A stretch of 64,000 nucleotides of DNA from Bog-159 sp035308525 (GCA_035308525.1 DATGGM010000299.1:30303-94302), one strand, 5' to 3'. Positions 52,855 to 62,041 are shown, numbered from the stretch's first letter. Program-made: numbers and translations. Notes: generated by a model from the letters alone, not told the origin.

Positions 52855-55362
52855 TCACTCGTACCTGAGCGCTCGCATCGGATCGAGGCGCGCCGCGCGA
52901 CGCGCCGGCACATAACAGGCCACCAGCGCGACCAGCGTCAGGAAGCCGGCCGCGAACGCGAAGACTGCGGGGTCGCCCGCTTTGACCTCGTGCAGCAGGC
53001 TCTCCAAAACCCGCCCGGCCGCTAACGCCCCGACCAGACCGGCGGCGAAGCCCACCGCCGCCAGCCGCATGCCCTCCAGAATCACCTGGCCCAGAACCTG
53101 GCGGCGGCTGGCGCCTAGAGACATCCGGATGCCGATTTCGCGGGTGCGCTCCGTCACCACGAACGAGAGCACGCCGTAGATTCCGATGGCCGCCAGCAAC
53201 ACCGCCAGGGCCGCGAACGATCCCACCAGCAGGCTGAGGAACTGTTCGCCTTGGGCATGTTCGGCGATCAGCTCATACATGCTGCGCACGGAGAACAATG
53301 GCAGGCCGGCATCCAATTGGCCGAGCGCTCGGCGTACATCCGCTGTCAGGCTGGACGGCTGGCGGTTGGTGTGCAGCACCAGGAACACGCTGCTATTTCC
53401 CGTGAAAGCATCGTAGGCCTCCGGGACGGGCTTGTGCGCCAGGCCCCACTGGCGCACGTCGTTCACCACGCCGATCACTTGCCTCCAGGGTCCGTGATCG
53501 CTGCCCTGCGAGAACATTTCGCCGAGTGGGCTCTTGTCAGGCCAGAATGCGCGCGCCATGCCCTCGTTGATCACGACCGGATAAACCATGGCGTTGGCTT
53601 CCTCCTCGGGCAATTGCCGGTGTTCCGCCAGACGCCGGGCTTGATCAGTGCCTTCGGACAAACGATCATAGTGCGCATTGAGAGCCGTGGTCCGCTCGAT
53701 ATCGGCGGGCGCAAATACGCGGCCTTCCAGTAAGCGGATCCCCATGGCGCGAAAATACCCCGGAGAGACGTTGTGGCGTTCCACCAGCAGGTTGCTCTTC
53801 CGGGACGTCTGGCCTCGCAGTTTGACGTAATAATTGCTTCCGCCTTCGAGCGGCAGCCGGTCGCTGATGGCGGCTGCATCCACACCCGGAAGGCGCGCGG
53901 ATTTGTCCAGCAACGACAGGGCGAACTGAAGCTGCTGCGGCGCTTTCTTGTATTGCTCTTCAGGCAGACGCACGGCGGCGGTGAACACACCGTCGGGGCG
54001 TACCCCGATATTAAGGCCGCGCAAGCGCGCGAAATCCTTCAGCAGCAGCCCGGCCGAAACCAGCAACAGCAGCGACAGCGCCATTTCGCCAACCACCAGT
54101 ACGTTACTGGTGAATCGCCGCCGCTTACCGGGGCTCACCGAGCTTCCCGCGCCGCCCTTCAGCTCTTCGTGCAGATCCGGACGCGATGTACGGAGGGCCG
54201 GCGCCATGCCGAACAGGATACCTGTCGCCAGTGCCAGCGCGAACGTGAAAGCCAGAACCTCGCCATTGAGCTGGATGATGTTGAAGCGCGGCAGCGTGAA
54301 GCCCCTGCCGTGCGAAACCAGATCGACGGAAAGCCAGGCCACCAGCAGTCCGAGAGCGCCTCCCACGGCCGACAGCAGCAGGCTCTCGGTAAGCAATTGG
54401 CGCAGCAGGCGTCCACGGGCCGCGCCCAGCGCGCTACGCACCGCCATTTCCTTCTGGCGCGAGACCGCCCGCGAGAGCAGCAGATTCGCCACGTTGGCGC
54501 AGGCAATCAACAGAACCAGTCCCACCGCCGAGAGCATCATGATCAGGGAGCCGCGGGAGTCGCCCACCAGATCGTCGTGCAGGGCGACGGCCCCGGAGCC
54601 CACCTTATCGTTGGAATCCGGGTAGGTCTTCTCCAGGCGGGTGGCGATCACCTTCAGGTCGGCCCGCGCCCGGTCGAGCGAGACACCTGCTTTGAGCCGG
54701 CCGATGGCGTTCGCCCAGTGGCTGCCGCGCTCGCCAAGGCTCTTGCTGTCCATGTCCAACGGTATCCACATCTGGGTCTCAAAGGGGAAACGGAAGCTGG
54801 CGGGCATCACGCCGACAATAGTGTACTTTTTGGAGTTCAACGAGATGGAGCGTCCTACCACACCCGGATCGCCGGCGAAGTGTTCCCGCCACAGCCCGTA
54901 ACTGAGAATGGCTACCTGGTCCTTCCCCGGCTGATCTTCGCCGGCGGCCCAGGTGCGGCCCAGCAGCGGCTGGACGCCCAGCAGGCTGAAGAAATTGGCT
55001 TCGGTCGGGACAGCCAGCACATGGTCCGGCCGGCCTCCACCGCTCAGGTTCATGTCGCCGGACCAGCCATACAGGGCCATATCCTGGAAGGTCTTGTTCT
55101 GGGCCTTCCAGTCCAGGAAATCCGGAGGGGCGAAGGGATAGTGACCCGGCGCGGCTTCGGTTTCATACAGACGCACCAGTTGGCCCGGGTCGCGATACGG
55201 CAGCGGACGCAGCAGGATGGTGTCGATAATGCTGAATATGGTGGTATTGGCGCCTATGCCGATGGCCAAGGTCAAGGCGGCGACCGCTGTAAAGCCGGGC
55301 GACCGCATCAGGTTACGGACTGCATAGCGCACGTCCTGCGGGCAAGCTCGCATCCAATCCAT
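52855..55362 (-). CDS. MacB/FtsX-type ABC permease of the ADOP family
   Basis: 835 residues from ATG 55362 (MDWMRACPQDVRYA); the frame extends to 55413. It has two FtsX units, each with a MacB-type periplasmic domain and three C-terminal membrane segments: TLAIGIGANTTIFSIIDTIL at the start, LLIACANVANLLLSRAVSRQ in the middle, and TREIGIRMSLGASRRQVLGQ near the end, finishing LDPMRALRYE. This is the acidobacterial duplicated-orphan-permease layout with no ATPase adjacent. It probably exports or mechanotransmits; substrate unknown. A PilZ-like gene lies 41 bases upstream on the same strand. Confidence 0.92.
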   Translation of the reverse strand: MDWMRACPQDVRYAVRNLMRSPGFTAVAALTLAIGIGANTTIFSIIDTILLRPLPYRDPGQLVRLYETEAAPGHYPFAPPDFLDWKAQNKTFQDMALYGWSGDMNLSGGGRPDHVLAVPTEANFFSLLGVQPLLGRTWAAGEDQPGKDQVAILSYGLWREHFAGDPGVVGRSISLNSKKYTIVGVMPASFRFPFETQMWIPLDMDSKSLGERGSHWANAIGRLKAGVSLDRARADLKVIATRLEKTYPDSNDKVGSGAVALHDDLVGDSRGSLIMMLSAVGLVLLIACANVANLLLSRAVSRQKEMAVRSALGAARGRLLRQLLTESLLLSAVGGALGLLVAWLSVDLVSHGRGFTLPRFNIIQLNGEVLAFTFALALATGILFGMAPALRTSRPDLHEELKGGAGSSVSPGKRRRFTSNVLVVGEMALSLLLLVSAGLLLKDFARLRGLNIGVRPDGVFTAAVRLPEEQYKKAPQQLQFALSLLDKSARLPGVDAAAISDRLPLEGGSNYYVKLRGQTSRKSNLLVERHNVSPGYFRAMGIRLLEGRVFAPADIERTTALNAHYDRLSEGTDQARRLAEHRQLPEEEANAMVYPVVINEGMARAFWPDKSPLGEMFSQGSDHGPWRQVIGVVNDVRQWGLAHKPVPEAYDAFTGNSSVFLVLHTNRQPSSLTADVRRALGQLDAGLPLFSVRSMYELIAEHAQGEQFLSLLVGSFAALAVLLAAIGIYGVLSFVVTERTREIGIRMSLGASRRQVLGQVILEGMRLAAVGFAAGLVGALAAGRVLESLLHEVKAGDPAVFAFAAGFLTLVALVACYVPARRAARLDPMRALRYE

Positions 55363-55403
55363 TTTGGCGATCCTCAGGGAAGATTTACGCTGACCGTATC
55401 CGG

Positions 55404-55790
55404 TTAGACGCAATTTGCGGCGAGCGGTTGGGTGGGGCGGGAAGGGCCGCCAGTGCGGAATTCGTAATGCTCGATGCGGACGGTAGCCATGCCCGCCTGC
55501 GTGCGCACGACGCGGCCGGAGATGGCGAGCTTTATGGCGTGCGTATCATCCAGCATGGCCGGCCACGTCACTGCCAGCCGCACGGCTTCGCCCAGCTGGA
55601 ACGTATGGCCGCTTGTGAACCGGATTTCCTTGCTGCTGATCTCCAGTGTCTGGCCGGCGCCGGACGCCGAGACGCCCGCACCCTCCAGGCACTCGTAACG
55701 CACGTCCTGTTCGATCGCGAACCACCTGGGCGGCTCGCGCCGTCCCCACGGTCCCCAGCCCTTTCGGGAACCTGGTCCCACATCTGACAT
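55404..55790 (-). CDS. PilZ-like domain protein
   Basis: 128 residues; ATG at 55790 with GAGGA. It has a PilZ-like beta-barrel (TLEISSKEIRFTSGHTFQLG, AIKLAISGRVVRTQAGM) but the RxxxR and DxSxxG signatures of canonical c-di-GMP binders are degenerate: the first is replaced by EQDVRYECLEG. Acidobacterial proteins of this type are numerous. It might not bind c-di-GMP. Same strand and 41 bases upstream of the ADOP permease. Confidence 0.75.
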   Translation of the reverse strand: MSDVGPGSRKGWGPWGRREPPRWFAIEQDVRYECLEGAGVSASGAGQTLEISSKEIRFTSGHTFQLGEAVRLAVTWPAMLDDTHAIKLAISGRVVRTQAGMATVRIEHYEFRTGGPSRPTQPLAANCV

Positions 55791-55939
55791 GCCAATGTCC
55801 TCGGTGAATGTTATAAGCCGCGCCCGGAGTCAGGTGGGCAGCGTGATGACTCTGCCGTGAAGGCCGATATCACCACGATTCACATGAGGATAGCACGCGA
55901 TACGAAACGGGAGGAAGGTCCCCTACTGACAGGCTGTCC

Positions 55940-56335
55940 TCAAACGTAGAATTCACTTTCATCCGGCACTACGGCCCAAGTGTCAATCCGCCCGACGGAA
56001 CTGCCGGTGGTTCCGCCGAAGAACATGGCATTTGGAATATACCGGCATTACAGGCCGCCAACGGCGCCATTGACCGGCCCGGCGAAGGTGAAGTGGATTA
56101 CATTCAAATGCGACCAGGTGGTGACGTGCACCCAGATATCCACCATGTCGGTTCCCTTGCCGGACAGAAATGTGGCCGCTGGCATCCACACTGCCGAAAA
56201 GCACTGTCTGCTTGCTGTCCGGTTCAAAGGCCATGCTGGCGGCGAAGCCCGCCCAGGGGGCAGACTCGGCGTATTGAAGAACGTGGCGATTTGTGTCCAA
56301 TCCGCGCCTTTCCAGACCCAGGTGTCACCCAGCAT
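55940..56335 (-). pseudogene. kelch / galactose-oxidase-like repeat fragment with frameshifts
   Basis: In successive frames the minus strand reads GDTWVWKGADWTQIATFFN, then APWAGFAASMAFEPDSK and QTVLFGSVDASGH, and finally FFGGTTGSSVGRIDTWAVVP and a stop at 55940. These are kelch-type units (D-T-W-x-W, VLFGG). There are at least two frameshifts, and its 5' end is cut one base from the DinB gene's stop. Upstream between 55791 and 55939 nothing is seen. Confidence 0.7.
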
Positions 56336-56336
56336 C

Positions 56337-56810
56337 TTACGCTGCCATTCCGCGCGCGGCCTCGATCTGCCGCAGATGGTGCTCATTGTGCGCGGCGACC
56401 TTGTCGAATTCGTCGCGCAGCGTGCGAATACCGGTTTCGCTGTGGACGAACTCGCGGTGGCCGTCCGCCTCATAGTGCAGCCGGGCCTGATAGATGACGC
56501 CGGTGCGCACGGCCTCGTATATGCGCCGGGACACATCGAGCGGCATCCGGGAATAGTCCAGGCCTTTAGCCCAGGCATCCTGGTCGAAGGCCCAGAGCAC
56601 CTGTCGTGGTTCGCTGATCGCCCGGCGAATGCGGTCGAACAGGACCGTTTCCGCGTCGGCCAGGTGATGCAGGATGAACCTGACCGGCCACTTGCCCGGT
56701 CCGTAACTGCGGTCAAGCTGCTCGGCGCTCAATTCAAAGCAGCGTAACGTCCGGCTTCTGGCGGCTTCCAGCCGCTCCACAATATCCATTTTAAGACTCT
56801 CGCTTTGCAT
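56337..56810 (-). CDS. DinB-family protein
   Basis: 157 residues from ATG 56810; 56789 (MDIVERLEA) is an alternative. The four-helix DinB fold has the metal His motifs HHLADAE (about residue 48) and HNEHHLRQI (about 143). Many members use a thiol cofactor (bacillithiol, mycothiol) to transfer or hydrolyse groups. The start abuts the repeated promoter-operator block at 56809-56840 in the same geometry as arsR at the other copy, so control by the ArsR protein is likely. Confidence 0.85.
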   Translation of the reverse strand: MQSESLKMDIVERLEAARSRTLRCFELSAEQLDRSYGPGKWPVRFILHHLADAETVLFDRIRRAISEPRQVLWAFDQDAWAKGLDYSRMPLDVSRRIYEAVRTGVIYQARLHYEADGHREFVHSETGIRTLRDEFDKVAAHNEHHLRQIEAARGMAA

Positions 56811-56840
56811 AGACACTTAGCCAATTCCTTAAGTATAATA
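56809..56840. promoter_or_regulatory. promoter-operator block, copy 1
   Basis: On the plus strand TAGACA (56810-56815) and TATAAT (56834-56839) are 18 bases apart, five and six of six matches to consensus. The block matches copy 2 (58067-58098) at 26 of 32 positions by eye. On the minus strand it contains ATTGGCTA followed by AGTGTCTA, a tandem half-site pair. It lies between divergent DinB and threonine-dehydratase-like genes. Confidence 0.7.
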
Positions 56841-56846
56841 GCAGAC

Positions 56847-57770
56847 GTGACCAGGGAACGCATCGCCGCCACTTACCGTCTCATCCGGCCGCGCATCCGG
56901 CGCACTCCTGTGATGGAGACGGACGCCGGCGATTTCGGTTTGGGTGCGTCGCGGTTGATATTCAAGCTCGAGCTGCTCCAGCATTCGGGCTCGTTCAAAG
57001 CGCGCGGCGCATTCGCTAACCTGGTCACTCGGCCGGTCCCCCCGGCGGGCGTGGTGGCCGCGTCGGGCGGCAATCATGGCGCGGCGGTCGCGTACGCCGC
57101 CATGAAGCTGGGGCTGCCCGCGAAGATATTCGTCCCGCGCGTGGCCTCTCCGGAGAAGGTGGACCGCATTCGCGGATACGGGGCGGAGTTAATGATCGCG
57201 GGCGACTGCTATGACGACGCCCTGGAGGCCAGCGGCAAGTGGGCGGCGGAATCCGGCGCGCTCGTGGTACACGCCTACGATCAGTTGGAAACGCTGCTTG
57301 GCCAGGGGAGCGTAGGTCTGGAAGTGGAGGAACAGGCGCCCCGGTTGGATACCTTGCTGGTGGCGGTCGGAGGCGGCGGCCTTATCGGCGGCGTGGCGGA
57401 GTGGTATGGGAACAGTATCCGGGTGGTGGGCGTGGAGCCGGAGGCCGCTCCTACCCTCACCAATGCTTTGCGCGCAGGCCGCCCGGTGGATAGCCCCGCC
57501 GGCGGAATCGCGGCCGATTCACTGGCCCCCAGGCGCGTCGGAGAACTGATGTTTCCGATCGCGCAGCGAGCAGTGGAACGCGTTGTACTGGTGACGGACG
57601 ACGACATCTTGCAAGCCCAGGAAGCGCTCTGGCGGGTGTTGCGGGTAATGGCCGAACCCGGAGGCGCGGCGGCCTTCGCGGCGCTGCTATCGCGGCGTTA
57701 CATGCCGGAAGCCGGCGAGCGCGTGGGCGTGATCGTGTGTGGCGGAAACGTTTCGGCGGCGAGAGCCTAG
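56847..57770 (+). CDS. threonine/serine dehydratase-like PLP enzyme
   Basis: 307 residues, fold type II, no ACT domain. Visible: PLP lysine in LQHSGSFKARGAFANL, ASGGNHGAAVAYAAMKLGLP, the Gly-rich phosphate loop VGGGGLIGG and a final IVCGGNVS. The family includes catabolic threonine dehydratase, serine racemase and hydroxyaspartate ammonia-lyase. The GTG start is seven bases after the TATAAT of copy 1, so the mRNA should be leaderless. The longer frame from 56805 is upstream of the promoter and rejected. It converges on arsR with a 4-base overlap. Confidence 0.88.
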   Translation: MTRERIAATYRLIRPRIRRTPVMETDAGDFGLGASRLIFKLELLQHSGSFKARGAFANLVTRPVPPAGVVAASGGNHGAAVAYAAMKLGLPAKIFVPRVASPEKVDRIRGYGAELMIAGDCYDDALEASGKWAAESGALVVHAYDQLETLLGQGSVGLEVEEQAPRLDTLLVAVGGGGLIGGVAEWYGNSIRVVGVEPEAAPTLTNALRAGRPVDSPAGGIAADSLAPRRVGELMFPIAQRAVERVVLVTDDDILQAQEALWRVLRVMAEPGGAAAFAALLSRRYMPEAGERVGVIVCGGNVSAARA

Positions 57771-58066
57771 ATTTCCGCGAGCATCTTTTTTACCCGGCGC
57801 ATGGCTTTCTCGTCACGCTTGTAAAACGTCCACTGCTTGATCTTTTTCCCGCGAATCAGCCCGGCATCGGCCAGCATGTTCAGGTGTTCGCTGGCGCTGG
57901 GCTGCGTGATCGCGAGCTTGCGGGCGATGAAACAACTGCAAACTCCGTCTTTCACCAGGTCGCCGTCCAGCTGCGGCGGGAAATGTTTGCGCGGCTCCTT
58001 CAGCCACGCCAGTATCCGCAATCGCCGCTGGTTCGCCACGGCGCGCAGGACTACGTCCATTTTCAT
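57767..58066 (-). CDS. ArsR-family transcriptional regulator
   Basis: 99 residues: winged helix RAVANQRRLRILAWLKEP, recognition helix ITQPSASEHLNMLADAGLI and wing IRGKKIKQWTFYKR. Just before the recognition helix it has VCSCF, at the place of the CxC metal site of ArsR proteins, so a thiol or metal might be sensed. Its ATG directly abuts copy 2 of the repeated block, as DinB abuts copy 1. This suggests autoregulation plus control of the flanking genes. Confidence 0.9.
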   Translation of the reverse strand: MKMDVVLRAVANQRRLRILAWLKEPRKHFPPQLDGDLVKDGVCSCFIARKLAITQPSASEHLNMLADAGLIRGKKIKQWTFYKRDEKAMRRVKKMLAEI

Positions 58067-58098
58067 ATAGACAATTAGCCAATCCCCAAAGTATACTG
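58067..58098. promoter_or_regulatory. promoter-operator block, copy 2
   Basis: TAGACA (58068-58073) and TATACT (58092-58097) are 18 bases apart on the plus strand and point to phzF; the minus strand holds ATTGGCTA-ATTGTCTA, a 7/8 direct repeat, just upstream of arsR. The similarity to copy 1 covers both promoter boxes and the spacer. Confidence 0.7.
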
Positions 58099-58167
58099 AT
58101 TTTCAAGTGATGCCGGGATCAATTTTATCAGCTTGTGCCCGGAAGCTCAATGGAGGCACCGCATAAA

Positions 58168-58962
58168 ATGCCTGTCCGAATCGTTACCGTCGACGCTTTC
58201 ACCAGCGTCCCGTTCGCCGGGAACCCGGCGGCCGTCTGCGTGCTGGAGAAGCCGCGTCCCGATGACTGGATGCGCAGCGTCGCGCGAGAGATGAACCTTT
58301 CGGAAACCGCCTTCCTGGTTCCGCACAGCGGCGATTACGACCTGCGCTGGCTCACGCCCGCGGTGGAGGTGGATCTTTGCGGGCATGCCACGGTGGCCAG
58401 CGCGCACGTGTTGTGGGAGGACGGCCACCTGCCGCCCGGCAAGCAGGCCCGATTCCATTCGCGCAGCGGACTGCTGACGGCCGACCGGCGCGGCGACTGG
58501 ATCGAGCTCGATTTTCCCGTGAAGATCGCCACCGTAGCCGATCCGCCCGCTGAGTTGCTGCCCGCGTTAGGCGTACCCGCACCCCAGGCCGTGCTGAAGA
58601 ACGCTTTCGACTACCTGGTGGAAGTGGCGTCGGAAGAGGAATTGCGCGCGCTCAAGCCCGATCACGCCATGCTGCGAAAGGTACCCGTGCGCGGCGTCAT
58701 TGTCACGGCGCGCTCATCAACGCCGGGATTCGATTTCATTTCGCGCTTTTTCGCCCCCGGATCCGGCGTCGACGAGGATCCTGTCACCGGTTCCTCCCAC
58801 ACGGCTCTCGGACCATACTGGGGAGCCAAGCTCGGCAAAAAGGAGATGACCGGATACCAGGCCTCGGCCCGCGGAGGCGTGGTGCGGGTGCGGTTGAACG
58901 GCGACCGCATCATTCTTGGCGGGCAGGCCGTCACCGTGATGCAAGCGACCCTCTTGGCGTGA
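58168..58962 (+). CDS. PhzF-family isomerase
   Basis: 264 residues from ATG 58168; 58150 is possible with GGAAG upstream. Two-lobed diaminopimelate-epimerase-like fold: VDAFTSVPFAGNPAAVCVLE with the conserved Asn-Pro-Ala, SETAFLVP with catalytic Glu, DLCGHATVASAHVLW and GSGVDEDPVTGSSHTALGPY. Members isomerise or epimerise small metabolites; no phenazine genes are present. Its promoter is copy 2 of the repeated block, so it may belong with DinB and the dehydratase. Confidence 0.9.
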   Translation: MPVRIVTVDAFTSVPFAGNPAAVCVLEKPRPDDWMRSVAREMNLSETAFLVPHSGDYDLRWLTPAVEVDLCGHATVASAHVLWEDGHLPPGKQARFHSRSGLLTADRRGDWIELDFPVKIATVADPPAELLPALGVPAPQAVLKNAFDYLVEVASEEELRALKPDHAMLRKVPVRGVIVTARSSTPGFDFISRFFAPGSGVDEDPVTGSSHTALGPYWGAKLGKKEMTGYQASARGGVVRVRLNGDRIILGGQAVTVMQATLLA

Positions 58963-59080
58963 TTTAACTTCCCGCCGTGGCGTGCCAGAAATAGTATCTT
59001 CCAATGTGCACATAATGGTACCGATGTGGACTCTGGTGCGCGGCCAGCGCGGCGCACACGCAGCTACGGGGGGGACGGAC

Positions 59081-59536
59081 ATGGTCCAACTGACAGTCAA
59101 TGGAAAGACAGAACAATATGAGGGCGATCCTCAGATGCCGCTGCTGTGGTACCTGCGGGATCTTCTGGATCTGACCGGTACCAAGTACGGGTGCGGCATG
59201 GGAATCTGCGGCGCCTGCACGGTGCACATCAATGGCGCAGCCACGCGCAGCTGCGTTACGACCCTGAGTGACGCGGCGGGGAAGCGCATCACCACGATCG
59301 AAGGCCTGGCCGCGAATGCGGACCACCCGGTGCAGAACGCGTGGAAGGCGGTGAGCGTTCCACAATGCGGATACTGCCAGAGCGGGCAGATCATGCAAGC
59401 TGTGGCGCTGCTGCGGGAGAAACCCAAGCCGACGGACCACGAAATCGACGAAGCCATGCAAGGGAACATCTGCCGCTGCGGCACCTATCAGCGCATCCGG
59501 CAGGCCATCCAAATGGCGGCGAGGGTGAAGGCATGA
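59081..59536 (+). CDS. (2Fe-2S)-binding small subunit of a molybdenum hydroxylase
   Basis: 151 residues from ATG 59081. Plant-type 2Fe-2S cluster Cys motif GCGMGICGACTVHINGAATR and the second cluster motif QCGYCQSGQIMQAVALL, then ICRCGTYQRIRQAI. It carries electrons from the molybdopterin subunit. Its stop overlaps the next ATG (ATGA). The longer frame to 58982 is not needed. It corresponds to IorA-like / xanthine dehydrogenase small subunits. Confidence 0.92.
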   Translation: MVQLTVNGKTEQYEGDPQMPLLWYLRDLLDLTGTKYGCGMGICGACTVHINGAATRSCVTTLSDAAGKRITTIEGLAANADHPVQNAWKAVSVPQCGYCQSGQIMQAVALLREKPKPTDHEIDEAMQGNICRCGTYQRIRQAIQMAARVKA

Positions 59537-61764
59537 CTCGCGTAGAACTCAGCCGCAGGAGCTTTCTCGGCCACGTGTTTTCCGCGGGCGCACTGGTGCT
59601 CGGCACGCCCCTTGCGCCGCGGGAGGCGCAAGGGGCGGACGGAAAGTGGCAGCCCAGCGTCTATCTGGGCATCGAGCCGGACGGCACGGTCATCCTGGTC
59701 GCGCACCGCTCGGAAATGGGGACAGGCATTCGGACCGTGCTGCCCATGGTGGCGGCGGACGAGTTGGAGGCCGACTGGAAGCGGGTACGCATCGAGCAGG
59801 CCATCGGCGACGTGAAGTACGGCGATCAGAGCACCGACGGCTCATACTCGATCCGGGAGTTCTACCAGCCGTTCCGCGAGGCGGGGGCAACGGCGCGCTC
59901 GATGCTGGAACATGCCGCAGCCGCCAAATGGGGCGCGCCGCCCGCCGAATGCCGCGCGCGAAACCACCGGGTGGTGCATGAGAAGAGCGGGCGCTCGCTG
60001 GGCTTTGGCGAGCTGGTGTCGTTGGCCGCCCAGCAACCGGTTCCGGGTAAGGATGCAATCCGTCTGAAGAGCGCGGACGAGTTCCGGTACATCGGCAAAG
60101 GCGTGCCGATGACGGACCTGGACGATCTGTGTTCCGGACGAGGGCAATTCGGCATCGACGCGAAGATGCCGGGAATGGTGTATGCCTCCATCGAGCGGTC
60201 TCCCGTGCTGGGCGGCAAGCTGCGCAGCTACGACGATTCGGAGGCGCGCAAGGTGGCTGGAGTCCGCCAGACCGTTACCATTGATCCCTTCAAGCCGCCG
60301 CACGAGTTTCAAGCCCTGGGAGGCGTGGCGGTTATCGCGGACAACACCTGGGCGGCGATGCAGGGCCGCCGGAAACTGAAGGTCGAGTGGGATCCGGGCG
60401 AGCACGCTATTTACGAATCGGAAGCCTACAAGAGGTCGCTGTTCGAGACCGCCCACAAGCCGCAAAAAGTGGTCCGCAATATCGGCGATGTGGACGCCGA
60501 GTTTGCGAAGGGCGGCAAGATCCTCGAAGCGGATTACTACGTTCCGCTGCTGGCGCACGCGTCCATGGAACCGCCCGCCGCCGTGGCGGAATTCAAAAAC
60601 GGCAAGGTGATTACCTGGGCCAACACGCAGAACCCGCAGGCCGTGCAACAGACCGTGGCGAACGCGGTGGGCATCGACAAGAACGACGTTACCTGTCACG
60701 TGACGCTGTTAGGCGGAGCTTTTGGGCGCAAATCGAAGCCGGACTACGTGGCGGAGGCCGCCATCCTCTCGAAGAAGGTCGGCAAGCCGGTGAAGGTGAC
60801 CTGGAGCCGGGAGGAGGATATCCGCTTCGATTATTACCACGCGGTAGCGGCCATGTACATGAAGGCAGCGCTAGGCCGGAACGGCCGGCCGGTGGCCTGG
60901 CTGCAACGCAGCGTGTTCCCGCCGATCGGGTCGACCTTCAACGCGTCCGAGACCTACGGGGACGCGGGCGAGATGACGATGGGCTGGGTTGACACGCCGT
61001 TCGACGTGGCGAACCTGCGCGCTGAGAACGGGCCGGCGCAACATCATGTGCGTATCGGGTGGCTGCGTTCCGTGGCAAACATCTATCACGCCTTCGCTGT
61101 GCAGTCGTTCGCGGACGAACTGGCGCACGCGGCCGGGGCGGATCCGGTCGAGTACCTGCTGGGGCTGATCGGCGCTCCGCGCAAGATCGATCCTCAGCCG
61201 CAGGGAATCAAATACGAGAACTACGGACGCAGTCTGGGGGACTATCCAATCGACACGGCCCGTCTGCGCCGGGTGGTGGAACTGGCTGCCGAGCGCTCGG
61301 GCTGGGGCAAAAAGAAGCCGGGCGCGGGGCATGGCCTGGGTATCGCGGTGCATCGCAGCTTCCTCACATTTGTCGCGGTGGTGGTGGAGGTCGAGGTGGA
61401 CAAGGGCCAGATCCGGATTCCGCGCGTGGATATGGCGCTAGACGCCGGGAGGGTGGTACATCCCGATCGCGTGAAGGCCCAACTGGAGGGCGCGGCGGTG
61501 TTCGGTACCAGCATCGCGCGCTTTGGGGAGATCACGGCGACCGACGGCCGCATCAAGCAATCGAACTACGGCGACTACCCGGTGGCCCGCATTCACGAAG
61601 CGCCGTATGAGACGCGCGTGCACATAGTGGAAAGCGACGCGCTGCCGGCAGGCGTGGGCGAGCCCGGCGTGCCGCCGATGGCGCCGGCGATTACCAACGC
61701 GATCTTTGCGGCCACCGGCCAGCGGATCCGGGAGCTGCCCGTTAAGAATCATAAACTGGCTTAG
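59533..61764 (+). CDS. molybdopterin-binding large subunit (isoquinoline 1-oxidoreductase / aldehyde oxidase type), Tat-exported
   Basis: 743 residues. A Tat signal (RVELSRRSFLGHVFSAGALV) precedes the xanthine-dehydrogenase-type molybdopterin domains: HRSEMGTGIRTVLPMVAADE, LLAHASMEPPAAVAEF, GGAFGRKSKPDYVAEAAILS, HHVRIGWLRSVANIYHAF and, at the end, GVGEPGVPPMAPAITNAIFA with the catalytic Glu. The order matches IorB with the small subunit as IorA. There is no FAD subunit. It probably hydroxylates an N-heterocycle or aldehyde in the periplasm. Confidence 0.93.
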   Translation: MTRVELSRRSFLGHVFSAGALVLGTPLAPREAQGADGKWQPSVYLGIEPDGTVILVAHRSEMGTGIRTVLPMVAADELEADWKRVRIEQAIGDVKYGDQSTDGSYSIREFYQPFREAGATARSMLEHAAAAKWGAPPAECRARNHRVVHEKSGRSLGFGELVSLAAQQPVPGKDAIRLKSADEFRYIGKGVPMTDLDDLCSGRGQFGIDAKMPGMVYASIERSPVLGGKLRSYDDSEARKVAGVRQTVTIDPFKPPHEFQALGGVAVIADNTWAAMQGRRKLKVEWDPGEHAIYESEAYKRSLFETAHKPQKVVRNIGDVDAEFAKGGKILEADYYVPLLAHASMEPPAAVAEFKNGKVITWANTQNPQAVQQTVANAVGIDKNDVTCHVTLLGGAFGRKSKPDYVAEAAILSKKVGKPVKVTWSREEDIRFDYYHAVAAMYMKAALGRNGRPVAWLQRSVFPPIGSTFNASETYGDAGEMTMGWVDTPFDVANLRAENGPAQHHVRIGWLRSVANIYHAFAVQSFADELAHAAGADPVEYLLGLIGAPRKIDPQPQGIKYENYGRSLGDYPIDTARLRRVVELAAERSGWGKKKPGAGHGLGIAVHRSFLTFVAVVVEVEVDKGQIRIPRVDMALDAGRVVHPDRVKAQLEGAAVFGTSIARFGEITATDGRIKQSNYGDYPVARIHEAPYETRVHIVESDALPAGVGEPGVPPMAPAITNAIFAATGQRIRELPVKNHKLA

Positions 61765-61777
61765 CGCGCCTGCGCGT

Positions 61778-62041
61778 CTACGGCCAGCGCACGCTATCCG
61801 GCGGCGTGTTGTTGCATTGATTGGAATCGGTCACTCCGGAAGAAATCAGCGCGCAGGCATTCTCGGTGGCGGTGCGCAGCGCAAGCTCGCGCGTGCGGGC
61901 GGAGGCCGTCCGGCAGGATTGCTGCCCGCGATAGGTTAAGCAGACCTCGCAGCGTACGCGGCCGGTATTCAGAGTGGAATAGACGACGAAGCCCACCACC
62001 AGCGCGATGAACAGGATGCCGAACCAGACACTCTTTTTCAC
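61778..62041 (-). CDS. small single-span membrane protein
   Basis: 87 residues. An N-terminal membrane helix (VWFGILFIALVVGFVVYSTL) is followed by a periplasmic part with four Cys (CEVCLTYRGQQSC and later CNN). The gene overlaps the accA stop by 4 bases and is cotranscribed. Family unknown to me; it resembles small Acidobacteriota proteins of unknown function. Confidence 0.75.
   Translation of the reverse strand: MKKSVWFGILFIALVVGFVVYSTLNTGRVRCEVCLTYRGQQSCRTASARTRELALRTATENACALISSGVTDSNQCNNTPPDSVRWP

Noticed and set aside
53773..55407. 544-codon plus-strand open frame
   Set aside because: It lies opposite the ADOP permease; the translation is Gln/His/Arg-rich as expected for antisense of GC-rich coding DNA.
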